A stretch of DNA of 64,000 nt, from contig NZ_JAKRWM010000004.1 of the NCBI RefSeq assembly GCF_022352055.1, positions 62,001-126,000 of the forward strand. The letters are read 5' to 3'. The notes beneath the pieces were generated by a model, which did no database searches, was not told where the DNA came from, and was given only the letters and a program-made list of their open reading frames with translations. Both the position numbers and the translations under genes were made by a program. How positions within the stretch are numbered: the first letter of the stretch is position 1; every line of letters starts with the position of its first letter. This DNA is from Cohnella mopanensis (GTDB lineage Bacteria; Bacillota; Bacilli; Paenibacillales; Paenibacillaceae). Below, in pieces: positions 36,415-44,829 of this stretch.

Positions 36415-36438
36415 AAGGCACCCAATCGGGTGCCTTTC
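36415..36438 (+). terminator. Rho-independent terminator at the end of cassette 1
   Basis: AAGGCACCC-AATC-GGGTGCCTTT, directly before att-like site 1; the T run is short. Confidence 0.75.
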
Positions 36439-36440
36439 GA

Positions 36441-36488
36441 TTTCGCCCTATAGATGATACGCTGAACCGTATCATAAGTAGAGCGAAA
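36441..36488 (+). repeat. att-like site 1 with terminal inverted repeats
   Basis: Core GAACCGTATCATAAGTAG (36464-36481) matches the rlmH end. The left arm TTTCGCCCTATAGATGATACG mirrors the right arm CGTATCATAAGTAGAGCGAAA. This is expected when the right end of one SCC-like element meets the left end of the next. Confidence 0.75.
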
Positions 36489-36593
36489 ATTGATTTCAAA
36501 TTTTTGTAATGCATTATTATATATTCAATTCAAGCTCTTGTGTACCCAGTGGTCAAGTGATTGTAGCTTTTTTTAAAATTAAAAGTTCAGAGT

Positions 36594-36622
36594 TTGATCA
36601 TAAATATACTATTTGGTATAAT
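36594..36622 (+). promoter_or_regulatory. Strong putative promoter for the 39-aa ORF
   Basis: TTGATC (36594-36599), 17 bases, TATAAT (36617-36622). A leader of about 105 bases follows. Nothing else is supported in 36489-36732; the ORF covering 36509-36712 contains this promoter and is not convincing. Confidence 0.55.
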
Positions 36623-36713
36623 ATAGGTGAATTATTCATTTTCCCCGACCATTACTTCACAGGCCCCCCGAAACAACGGGCAGAGCGATTCCGTAGTTGG
36701 AAAGGTTCGTAAA

Positions 36714-36729
36714 GGGGGGGGGGGGGGGG
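36714..36729 (+). repeat. Poly-G tract of 16 at a ribosome-site position
   Basis: Sixteen consecutive G end 3 bases before an ATG, in otherwise AT-rich DNA. A CCCCCC run at 36664-36669 could pair with it. Such tracts slip during replication; an assembly error in length is also possible. Confidence 0.85.
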
Positions 36730-36732
36730 CGC

Positions 36733-36852
36733 ATGGGAAAACAAGCAGCAAGATGGTTTGAAGGTTTTAATATTACAGCACCATTCATTACGCTCACGTT
36801 TAAGAAACCAGCAGATGTATCTACGGGGTCGGGGAAAGTGAATAATTTCTAG
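36733..36852 (+). CDS. Small protein (39 aa) of unknown function
   Basis: ATG 36733 opens a 39-codon frame beginning MGKQAARWFEGFNITAPF. It is basic, with an N-terminal amphipathic stretch and a Lys-Pro-rich end. The unit has a near-consensus promoter upstream (36594-36622), a G-tract in place of a normal ribosome site, and a terminator starting 2 bases after the stop. That makes a transcribed unit likely. I recognise no family; a peptide toxin, signal peptide or leader are all possible. Confidence 0.45.
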   Translation: MGKQAARWFEGFNITAPFITLTFKKPADVSTGSGKVNNF

Positions 36853-36853
36853 T

Positions 36854-36887
36854 AGGAGTAGCCCACGTGGTTGCTCCTATTTTTTTA
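36854..36887 (+). terminator. Rho-independent terminator
   Basis: AGGAGTAGCC (36854-36863) pairs with GGTTGCTCCT (36869-36878) using G-U pairs, then ATTTTTTT. Confidence 0.8.
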
Positions 36888-36968
36888 ATCAGATGTATTT
36901 TCAAATTGATGCTGTTCAATCAACTTCGGAGATTATGAAACTTAATTTAATATTAGGAGGAAATAAAA

Positions 36969-39900
36969 ATGGGAATTGGTCGCAATGATCCCTGCAATTG
37001 TGGAAGTGGAAAGAAGTACAAAACATGCTGTATTGATAAACCCAAACGTAGTGTCTCAAATATAAATACAATACCAATTGAAAATAGTGTTTCTGATTTT
37101 GAATATATTGAAGCTAAATCAAAGGAACTTGAGAAAATCATATCCCTTTATACCATAGATGATGTTACAAAAGCTGTTTTTTGTATTAACTCGTGGGCAA
37201 ATAATCGTTCGGCATTGGCCCAAATATTAACATTAAATCTATCGTTAAGTAATACTAAAGAGTTCGGAAGTCGAAATATAAAGGAGTATTCCGAGTTTAA
37301 AGCGTTTTTTGATTCGATTGCTATTCATTTACCGATAACATATAGAGAAGACTTGACATTAAATGACTTTGGCGAAGTTAAAATCAATGTTGGTGGCGAG
37401 AGCTTTCCAATAATCCTTGGTACTGGTCACGAACAAGTATATGCTGCGATGAATTATCTTCCTATATTGGCCAAAGTTATTGACATGAATGAAGACCTTA
37501 ATACCATATTGCTTTATAACCGAAAGATAATAGATACACTTGCTGGTAGCAATGATTCTTCTTCTGACGATATCGTGTTTGAAATGCCTTCAGAGCAGTT
37601 TTGGCTAGCAGTGAATTGCCTTATTAATTCAATAGAATTTATAGAATTGTCAAAACAAGTATTTCAAATTATGGGATATCAAAAATGTCCAATCGAAATG
37701 CGGCATTTCTTCGTTTATAAGGAAGACTACTATTCACTTTATAATATATCAATATTGGTCGATTTCTATAAAAAGCTCCTCTCTTTGGCAACAAGGGAAG
37801 AATATCATCGCCATATTAACTTGACACTTGGAATGTTGATAGAAACCACTTTTAATTTTTCAAATAATGACCGTTCACGAGTTCTCATTGCACCTAGAAT
37901 TTTTAATAAGGAGACAGGGAAACCTTACACGAAAAATCAGCTAGCATTTATGACCATCAGCGACGATAGAGTGTTAGTTGCGATAAATAAAGGTGATTTT
38001 GAAAATGATGTTAGCATCAACGCTGAAATCGATACATTTAATTCGTTACACGAAAGAAATCAGTTGCTACTCTGTGAAACGTATTATAGAGAAGAACTAA
38101 ATGGGGGGTATGCAATTAATGTTTCGGCAGAAATGCCAGTACATTTTTTGCTGATTGAACCATTCACAGATATATCTGTTCATGGATCATTTTTTGGCGA
38201 AGTTGGAGATCTGTTCTCGTGTTCTGCTCTTGATTTGATTTATATGTTAGGTTTTATGGAGGACTTTAACGAGTTGTTGGACTTTATAGAATATGACAGA
38301 ACAGAAAAAGCACGAATAATGGTCATCGGTGGGAAGAGTAATTTGTTTTTTTCATGGAAAAATGCACATCAACATATCGCATCAGGTGCTGTTGAGTATG
38401 ATCAAATTTCTGTTTCATATGGAAGCTCTGATGATTATGTATTTGATTACTACACAAAGAAGTTGGCTCATTTTCCGTTTAATCTACAATCCAAAATGTT
38501 TTCTAATCCTTTTAGTTGGAAAGTTAAAGAGGGGGAGTTGGGGTATACACAGTTTGAACATAAAAGCTGTCTAGGTTTTGGTGGTGAGGCAAAGATGATT
38601 GGAACTTCTACATTCCTTTTTCTAGCACATAATATAGAGTTTTTTATTAGTGAAGATTTCACACCAAATAATCATACAGCATTGAGAACAATTGATGAGT
38701 TAAATCAACGCTTGTTTAATAGATACGGGGAAATGCTTGCCGTATTACCTTTTCTAAAAGGAAGAGTACTGCAAGTTATGTTTATGCCTATGCATTATGC
38801 AAAAAAAGTTGACCTTTCTGGGTTTACTTTAGATCGTAACAAGAAATATGTTTATAGTGATAGTTATGTCGATACTGATACGATAATTATTCGATATAGT
38901 GCAAATCTAGATGAACTGCTATCAGCTATGATGAATGCTATTGATAAAAGTATAGAATCCACTTATTTTTTAGAGCTAATACATCCATTAAAAAAATATT
39001 TACAATCTTCTTTTGCGGATTTGGAATCGGCGGTTAATACGGATTCTTCACTAAAAAAAGAAGTTGGCGTCTTTACTATCAAACAAGATTACTATTATTC
39101 TGATAGGGCACCTAATTTCCAAATGGAATCACTGAATTTTGTGAAGGCAAGGAAAGAAATCGCCAAAGTTTGTTTCTCAGCAGGAGTAGAACCAGGAGAA
39201 TATCGTGGAAAGTCAGCAACTCGTGGTATTAGAAAAATGCAAACAGCTATTGTAGGAGTTTTTGAGGAGCATATTTCACGGTATAGCAAAGAAGATTTAC
39301 ACAAAAAGGCTTTGAACTATTATTCTACTCAATTGCATGGAATAATAATTAATCTCAAGCGGTACTCAAGCTTCAATGATTTGGATCCTATTGTTCAACA
39401 AGAATTCGAGGAGAAAACTAGAAACATTCGTGAAGAGTATAGACGTAATTTAAGAACGGCTCAGTATCTGTTAGAAAGTAATCTTGGGATTCAACATAGA
39501 GATACCACTACCAATTGTAAAATAGATGAATTTGAAAATCTTTTGGCTTTTGCTGACTGGCTTGTTGTATTACAAGATAACGCTGATATATCTCATTATT
39601 CAGAAACTGATTTATTAATTGAAATTGATCAGGAATATAAGGTTGAAACTATAATTTCTGAGAATAGCGAACTACTGCAAGAGGATATGCTTCTACGTAA
39701 ATATAAGCATGAACACTACACAATTAAACAAGATGATACCGATAAAGATTTTCTTATTCAATCCGCAAGTGCTTTTTTTGACGATACCGGAATAGAACTG
39801 GGGATATTAATATCCTTACTGGAATACCTACAATTAGAGGTTGTAGATAAGCCATTTGCTAAAGAAGTTTATCCAAACGTATTTGAAGTTCAAACAGATG

Positions 39901-40688
39901 AATTGATCACAGATTTCCTTAAACTTTTAATAGAACCCCAAGATGATAGTCTAGAGAAAGCTGAAAATGCACTACGTTTTATTACAATTGACTGCGAGAA
40001 ATTAAAACATTTGAATGGTACAATTCATGATATATTACCATTTTGGGAGCGTGAAAAACGGGATAACAGATTTGATGTTAAGCCTATATTATTGCAGGAC
40101 GGCAAATGTATTTTTTCACCAGTTGTTATTAGGCAATTATCCACATCTTGGAGAAGTGGTTTTCTAGAATGGTATCTACCATATGAAGTTGGCTTAGAAA
40201 ATGTGAAAACAGTGCTTACAAATTGGAAAAAAAGATATGAAGATGAGATGGTTCAGGACATTGCAAGTGCATTTAATGAGGTGGGTTTTCATCTTGTTTT
40301 TTCAGAGTTCGAATTGGCATCAAGATATCCCAAATGTGGTTTTCCAGATAACTTAGGTGACTACGATGTTCTTGCTGTTAATCAATCTAATAAAGAAATA
40401 TGGATAATCGAGAGCAAAGTTCTTCAAAAAGTAGGGTCTATCTACGAGGACCAAATGCAGCAAAAGAGCTTTTTCTTTCAACATAGAGACGATGAGAAAT
40501 TCCAGAGGAGGATCGACTATATAAGGAATAATCTGGGTAAAGTTACATCTGTGTTAAAGTTAGAAACTACGGACTATGTGGTTATTCCTTATATGGTGAC
40601 TAACAAACTATTTACTTCTAGATATAAGAAACTTGATTTTCCCATAATATCGTATTACGAATTAATGCAAAAGCTTGAGGACTTATAG
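36969..40688 (+). CDS. Large SEC-C-motif protein with C-terminal PD-(D/E)XK nuclease-like domain, cassette 2
   Basis: 1239 residues, AT-rich. The N-terminus RNDPCNCGSGKKYKTCC is a SEC-C zinc motif (C9, C11, C20, C21). A long middle region (about 60-1080) is unrecognised and largely helical/beta mixed. Near the C-terminus, GDYDVLAVN (D1131/D1133), then WIIESK (E1148, K1150), gives the D-x(n)-ExK pattern of restriction-endonuclease-like nucleases. A helical tail follows. GGAGGAAAT precedes ATG 36969. Big proteins joining SEC-C to a nuclease turn up in defence-type islands, but I know of no characterised homologue. A single-gene anti-phage or DNA-processing role is inferred. Confidence 0.65.
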   Translation: MGIGRNDPCNCGSGKKYKTCCIDKPKRSVSNINTIPIENSVSDFEYIEAKSKELEKIISLYTIDDVTKAVFCINSWANNRSALAQILTLNLSLSNTKEFGSRNIKEYSEFKAFFDSIAIHLPITYREDLTLNDFGEVKINVGGESFPIILGTGHEQVYAAMNYLPILAKVIDMNEDLNTILLYNRKIIDTLAGSNDSSSDDIVFEMPSEQFWLAVNCLINSIEFIELSKQVFQIMGYQKCPIEMRHFFVYKEDYYSLYNISILVDFYKKLLSLATREEYHRHINLTLGMLIETTFNFSNNDRSRVLIAPRIFNKETGKPYTKNQLAFMTISDDRVLVAINKGDFENDVSINAEIDTFNSLHERNQLLLCETYYREELNGGYAINVSAEMPVHFLLIEPFTDISVHGSFFGEVGDLFSCSALDLIYMLGFMEDFNELLDFIEYDRTEKARIMVIGGKSNLFFSWKNAHQHIASGAVEYDQISVSYGSSDDYVFDYYTKKLAHFPFNLQSKMFSNPFSWKVKEGELGYTQFEHKSCLGFGGEAKMIGTSTFLFLAHNIEFFISEDFTPNNHTALRTIDELNQRLFNRYGEMLAVLPFLKGRVLQVMFMPMHYAKKVDLSGFTLDRNKKYVYSDSYVDTDTIIIRYSANLDELLSAMMNAIDKSIESTYFLELIHPLKKYLQSSFADLESAVNTDSSLKKEVGVFTIKQDYYYSDRAPNFQMESLNFVKARKEIAKVCFSAGVEPGEYRGKSATRGIRKMQTAIVGVFEEHISRYSKEDLHKKALNYYSTQLHGIIINLKRYSSFNDLDPIVQQEFEEKTRNIREEYRRNLRTAQYLLESNLGIQHRDTTTNCKIDEFENLLAFADWLVVLQDNADISHYSETDLLIEIDQEYKVETIISENSELLQEDMLLRKYKHEHYTIKQDDTDKDFLIQSASAFFDDTGIELGILISLLEYLQLEVVDKPFAKEVYPNVFEVQTDELITDFLKLLIEPQDDSLEKAENALRFITIDCEKLKHLNGTIHDILPFWEREKRDNRFDVKPILLQDGKCIFSPVVIRQLSTSWRSGFLEWYLPYEVGLENVKTVLTNWKKRYEDEMVQDIASAFNEVGFHLVFSEFELASRYPKCGFPDNLGDYDVLAVNQSNKEIWIIESKVLQKVGSIYEDQMQQKSFFFQHRDDEKFQRRIDYIRNNLGKVTSVLKLETTDYVVIPYMVTNKLFTSRYKKLDFPIISYYELMQKLEDL

Positions 40689-40745
40689 AAACAAGATTGG
40701 CTGAGTAAAGGTTTTGGACTAATTTCGAATTAGTGGGAGAAGATC

Positions 40746-40779
40746 AGGGTATCCATCATCATGGGTACCCTGAATTTTT
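40746..40779 (+). terminator. Rho-independent terminator at the end of cassette 2
   Basis: CAGGGTATCCAT / ATGGGTACCCTG stem with loop CATC, followed by AATTTTT, running straight into att-like site 2. Confidence 0.8.
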
Positions 40780-40820
40780 CGCCTTTACGGTGATACGGAG
40801 AACCTTATCACAAGTAATGA
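40775..40820 (+). repeat. att-like site 2; non-coding region 40689-41436
   Basis: Left arm TTTTTCGCCTTTACGGTGATACG, in which GTGATACG mirrors CTTATCAC. The core reads GAACCTTATCACAAGTAA (40800-40817). The rest of the 750-base gap holds a hairpin (41000-41030), a minus-strand gene remnant (41047-41257) and a 38-bp palindrome (41272-41309). The ORF at 40733-40915 covers the terminator and site and is not supported. Confidence 0.65.
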
Positions 40821-40999
40821 CTAATTTTTTTGGTAGAAGATTGCACATCCTGCTTGCGGACGCTGTTAGCTACAGATGCTGCTATCGGTTAAACGGCTTT
40901 ACGCTTGAACGTTAGTAGCCGAGAGCGAATGAACGAAGTCTTTATCGATGATCTTTATTCAGCAAGTGACGACGATCCAACAGACAGTATATGACTTGG

Positions 41000-41030
41000 A
41001 GTACATCGCTCATGTGGCGATGTACTTCTT
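41000..41030. terminator. Strong hairpin, possible terminator
   Basis: AGTACATCGC (41000-41009), loop TCATGTG, GCGATGTACT (41017-41026), then CTTTGCTTT on the plus strand. No intact gene ends here. Confidence 0.5.
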
Positions 41031-41046
41031 TGCTTTCTGCTCTGTC

Positions 41047-41257
41047 TTAAGCGCGATCTGCCTGAATCATCAACGCGACTGCTCTGGATATGGACTCTTT
41101 TAACGCGCCAGGGTTCTTCGCAGCTTCTGGATCAAGCGAAGGGCCGAAGGCGTTCGTTGCCGTCCAAGCGGTAGCAAGTGTCATATCCCACGCTGCGTGG
41201 TCTCCTAGTTTTGCTAATCGGCTTTTATCCGAAAGTGTACGACAAAAAGACAAAATT
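41047..41257 (-). pseudogene. Possible gene remnant on the minus strand
   Basis: A frame of about 70 codons begins MQILSFCRTLSDKSRLAKL and ends in ALMIQADRA. The composition looks like real protein (for example AWDMTLATAWTATNAFGPSL), but there is no ribosome site, and a 38-bp palindrome lies immediately upstream. I read it as the 3' remnant of a gene interrupted at the cassette boundary, family unknown. It could also be a chance frame. Confidence 0.3.
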
Positions 41258-41271
41258 TGCATATATACAAA

Positions 41272-41309
41272 AAGTAGTCCCTGACCTATATATAGGTCAG
41301 GGACTACTT
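41272..41309. repeat. Perfect 38-bp palindrome
   Basis: AAGTAGTCCCTGACCTATA followed at once by its exact complement, with no loop. On the minus strand it runs into TTTTT and would terminate transcription. It lies about 130 bases upstream of the sensor kinase gene. Confidence 0.85.
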
Positions 41310-41436
41310 GCAAGTAATCTAGTAAGCGCTAACCAAGTTTTCAAAATCAAGTGACTATATTCGGTTTTGCTTGCTATAGTGAATATGATTATGTCGAAAA
41401 AAGTCGTTTATTCCAACATAGGCGAGGTTATTCATC

Positions 41437-43176
41437 GTGAAATGGTTTAGAAAATATTGGAACGGTATCCGACTCCCACACAAGCTAGTGCTCGTGTACA
41501 TGCCGCTCATCGTTATTCCGACGCTGCTTGGCTCCTTAATGCTGATGCATAGCTATACCGCTTCGAGTAAGGAAGCTTCCCGGGACTATGCCGCCGATTT
41601 GGTCGGATTGATGGTCGAGCAGATGGACTACCGGTTGTCCTCCATCGAAGAGCTTGGCAAACAGATGATTACCGATAGCGAACTGCTTGACCTCGTGTCG
41701 CGCACAGACGTGACGACGTTCGAGCAGCTCGACAAGACGACGGCGATCAAGAACTGGATGAACCATTACTGGCTCAACAACAACATGAATGAATTCATTG
41801 TTGCGATGGTGCTTGACACGGGCAGCGAGATTTACCTTTACAACGAGAACGAAGTGAGCCAGTATCGCATACGCAACCCAGAATATAAGCAGGCCGTCCG
41901 TAACAATCGGGGCGGCGCCGTCTGGTTCGAGCCAGCCAGTTTTTCGAACAGCTTCCAAAAGTTCGAAGCCTTTCGGGTAGGCCGATGGGTGCGGGACAGC
42001 AAGTTGAACGAGGTCGGCATTCTGACGATTGTCATTGACGTCGAAGCCATTCGCTCGATTTTTAACCAGACGAAGTTGGATGAGAACGCGCTGATTCGGC
42101 TACAGACGGCGGAAGGTCGCATTCTTGTCGACAACGGCAACGAGGGTGGGGATGCGGGCAACTATCAGGACCTTCATCTCGATTATTCCGACATCCGGGA
42201 AGACTGGGCGCTGTCCGCTTCCTTGAAGATGGACGACCTGTACGCCCAGATCAACCGGATGATCCGCCTGACGATCCTCATCATCTCGGTTGTATTCGTC
42301 TTTGGGCTTGTCGTCACCCGCTATCTCGCGATCGACGTTGTGAATCCGATCCGCAAGCTCATGAGTAATATGATGTCCGGCGTTCAGTCCGCCAGTCCCC
42401 GCAAGCTAGTGAAGTTCAAGGGAGCAATTGAAATTCGGGAAATGAACGATATTTTTGTCTCCGTCATGTACGAGATCGAACAGCTGATCCAGCAGACTGT
42501 CAGCCAAGAGCAGAAGAAGCGGGCCGCGGAGATCGAAGCGCTGCGCAAGCAGTTGTCTCCGCATTTTCTGTATAACACGCTCAATTCGATCCGCTGGCTC
42601 GCCATCCTGCAGAAGCAATCCAACATTAAAGCGCTCGTGGAATCCTTGTCCAGCTTGCTGAACTATACGCTCAGAGACGCCAACGAGTTCGTGAACCTTC
42701 GAGAAGACGCGGAGAAGCTTGAGGATTACATCTCTATTCAGAAGATCCGGTATCGGCAGTTCGCGTATGCGACGGATATCGGGGAGCGAACGTTAAACGC
42801 CTCTGTGCCGAAGTTCATCATCCAGCCCATTGTTGAGAACGCGCTCATTCATGGCTTAGAGCCGCTCGACCGGATGGGGCAGATAACGGTCCGCGCGTCG
42901 ATTCGCGGAAGCGTGCTGAAGCTGACTGTTGAAGACAATGGCATCGGCATCGCCCCGGACAAGCTGGCCGAAATCCGGCAGCAGCTGAGTGGCTCGGCGC
43001 CGCAGGGAACGACGAAGCATATTGGCATTTTGAACGTGCATGAACGCATTGTCGCGCATTACGGTTATCCTTACGGCATGTCGATCGACAGTGAAGCTGG
43101 CCAAGGGACGACGATTGAAGTAACTCTTAAATACGAGGAGCGATCGGAAGATGAATACTATCATCATCGTAGATGA
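41437..43176 (+). CDS. Sensor histidine kinase, YesM family
   Basis: A 579-residue membrane kinase: TM1 (about 16-36), extracytoplasmic sensing domain (about 40-275), TM2 (about 277-298), HAMP (about 299-350), a His_kinase domain with H376 in QLSPHFLYNTLNSIRWLA, and HATPase_c (NALIHG, DNGIGI). The YesM family pairs with AraC-type response regulators and controls sugar or oligosaccharide uptake genes nearby. The GTG start at 41437 follows GAGGT by 8 bases. It overlaps the response regulator by 26 bases. GC content and codon use here are like the core genome, unlike the two cassettes before. Confidence 0.9.
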   Translation: MKWFRKYWNGIRLPHKLVLVYMPLIVIPTLLGSLMLMHSYTASSKEASRDYAADLVGLMVEQMDYRLSSIEELGKQMITDSELLDLVSRTDVTTFEQLDKTTAIKNWMNHYWLNNNMNEFIVAMVLDTGSEIYLYNENEVSQYRIRNPEYKQAVRNNRGGAVWFEPASFSNSFQKFEAFRVGRWVRDSKLNEVGILTIVIDVEAIRSIFNQTKLDENALIRLQTAEGRILVDNGNEGGDAGNYQDLHLDYSDIREDWALSASLKMDDLYAQINRMIRLTILIISVVFVFGLVVTRYLAIDVVNPIRKLMSNMMSGVQSASPRKLVKFKGAIEIREMNDIFVSVMYEIEQLIQQTVSQEQKKRAAEIEALRKQLSPHFLYNTLNSIRWLAILQKQSNIKALVESLSSLLNYTLRDANEFVNLREDAEKLEDYISIQKIRYRQFAYATDIGERTLNASVPKFIIQPIVENALIHGLEPLDRMGQITVRASIRGSVLKLTVEDNGIGIAPDKLAEIRQQLSGSAPQGTTKHIGILNVHERIVAHYGYPYGMSIDSEAGQGTTIEVTLKYEERSEDEYYHHRR

Positions 43177-44749
43177 CGAATCATTGGTGCGGGTCGGCTT
43201 GCAGTCGATTATCCCGTGGGAGGAATACGGTTATACCGTATCGGGGGCTTACCATAATGGGCGGGAAGCACTCGATGCTTGCATGCGTTCGATGCCCGAC
43301 GCGATCTTGACCGATATTCGCATGCCGGTCATGGACGGTCTGGAGTTCATCAAGAACGTGCGGAGCTTGTCGCCCCGCGTTCCAATCGTCATCCTGAGCA
43401 GTTACGACGATTTCGAATATACGCGTACGGCTATCCAGCTGGGCGTGCAAGATTACATTCAGAAGCACCGGTTGGAGCCTGAGGAATTGATCAAGATGCT
43501 CGACGGGCTGAAAATCGAGAACAACGGAAATGGCGAGGAGGAGGCCCGGCAGCAAATCCAGCGGTTGAAGAAAGAAAAAGAGGAGCTGCTTGCCGCAGCA
43601 TCGCGAGCGGAATCGGCAGGAAATCGGAGCTCTGAGCCTGTCCCGTCGGGAGTGTTTCCTGAATTAGAGAAGCGGATCGCCGAGCTCGGACCGTATGCCT
43701 GCTGGATGATGATTGTGCCGAATAGTCCATCCTGGCGGGAGGAAAGCCATCCGCTGTCGTATTCATTCCTCGTGCAAGAGGAACTGGAGCGTTATCGGCA
43801 TACCGATTACCTTGGAGCGAGAGGCTCTGTCGTCCATGCGCTGTTTTACGCCGGGGAAGAGCTGCCGGAGCAGGAAGCGCTGCGGGAGCATGTCTCGCCG
43901 TTCTGCGAGAACCTGTTGGAATCGTTGCGGCAAAAGTGCAATACGGAATTTGCGATCGGTATCGGCGGGCCGTCGTTGTTCGCAAATTACGAAGGCATGT
44001 ACCGTGGGGCGACGAGCGCGCTGGCTTCTTTGTTTTACGGGGAGAACGCCATTGTGTTCGAGACTGGCGGGGCCGAATGGACCAAATATACAGAAGAACA
44101 ATGGATTGAAATCTATAAAACGCTGAAAAAACACATTCAGCAAGAAAGGTTCGATGAGTTGGTCGCCTGGCTAGATGGACCTTCTACGGAAGCGGGGATT
44201 ATCCAGCCAAAGGATTGGCTCCGAATCGGCGGCATGCTGGCGACACAGGTGACTGACTTCCTGATTGAGCATTACGCCTTGGATGTCGAGAAGATCAAGC
44301 AGCATTTCGGAGATCTTTGGCCGCTAGAACGGTTTATCGATCGGCCGCAACGCAAATCCGACTGGATCACGGCGATCCGGCTTGTTTTCGAGCGGACGAA
44401 CGCGTTGATCGTTTCCGTGCGAGCGAACAAAACGTGGCTTATCAAGATCAAGGCTTACGTGAACGAACGTTACGCCGAGCCTATCCGCCTGGAAGATGCG
44501 GCCGCTCATGTCTATTGGAGCGAAAATTATTTCAGCCAGCGGTTCAGTCAGGAAACGGGGATGACGTTCTCGGAATACGTCGCGAGCGTCCGCATCGCGG
44601 CAGCCAAGGAACTGCTGAAAAACGGCGACCGTTCGACTGAGGATATCGCTGCCTTGGTTGGTTACGTGAACGCCAACTATTTTGTGAAAGTGTTCAAGAA
44701 AACCACGGGACTAACGGTCTCGGAATTCAAAAGCCAGCATAAATCGTAA
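43151..44749 (+). CDS. Response regulator with AraC-type DNA-binding domain, YesN family
   Basis: 532 residues. The receiver domain (about 1-120) has acidic residues DDE, phospho-acceptor D55 (ILTDIRMPV) and the late K of YIQKH. A coiled-coil-prone Glu/Lys stretch follows (about 125-160), then a central domain of unknown fold. The C-terminal AraC/XylS double helix-turn-helix (about 430-530) contains AAAHVYWSENYFSQRFSQET and DIAALVGYVNANYFVKVFKK. It should activate the sugar-importer operon directly downstream when phosphorylated by the kinase it overlaps. Confidence 0.9.
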   Translation: MNTIIIVDDESLVRVGLQSIIPWEEYGYTVSGAYHNGREALDACMRSMPDAILTDIRMPVMDGLEFIKNVRSLSPRVPIVILSSYDDFEYTRTAIQLGVQDYIQKHRLEPEELIKMLDGLKIENNGNGEEEARQQIQRLKKEKEELLAAASRAESAGNRSSEPVPSGVFPELEKRIAELGPYACWMMIVPNSPSWREESHPLSYSFLVQEELERYRHTDYLGARGSVVHALFYAGEELPEQEALREHVSPFCENLLESLRQKCNTEFAIGIGGPSLFANYEGMYRGATSALASLFYGENAIVFETGGAEWTKYTEEQWIEIYKTLKKHIQQERFDELVAWLDGPSTEAGIIQPKDWLRIGGMLATQVTDFLIEHYALDVEKIKQHFGDLWPLERFIDRPQRKSDWITAIRLVFERTNALIVSVRANKTWLIKIKAYVNERYAEPIRLEDAAAHVYWSENYFSQRFSQETGMTFSEYVASVRIAAAKELLKNGDRSTEDIAALVGYVNANYFVKVFKKTTGLTVSEFKSQHKS

Positions 44750-44829
44750 ATTTGTGCACGTAATCAGAAGATCGGGAATCGGCTGGGTGAAGGAGCGGAA
44801 CATCTGGCATCAAAGCGAGGGGACTGTGC

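Noticed and set aside
36509..36712. 67-codon ORF upstream of the poly-G tract
   Set aside because: It contains the TTGATC/TATAAT promoter and has no ribosome site or protein-like pattern.
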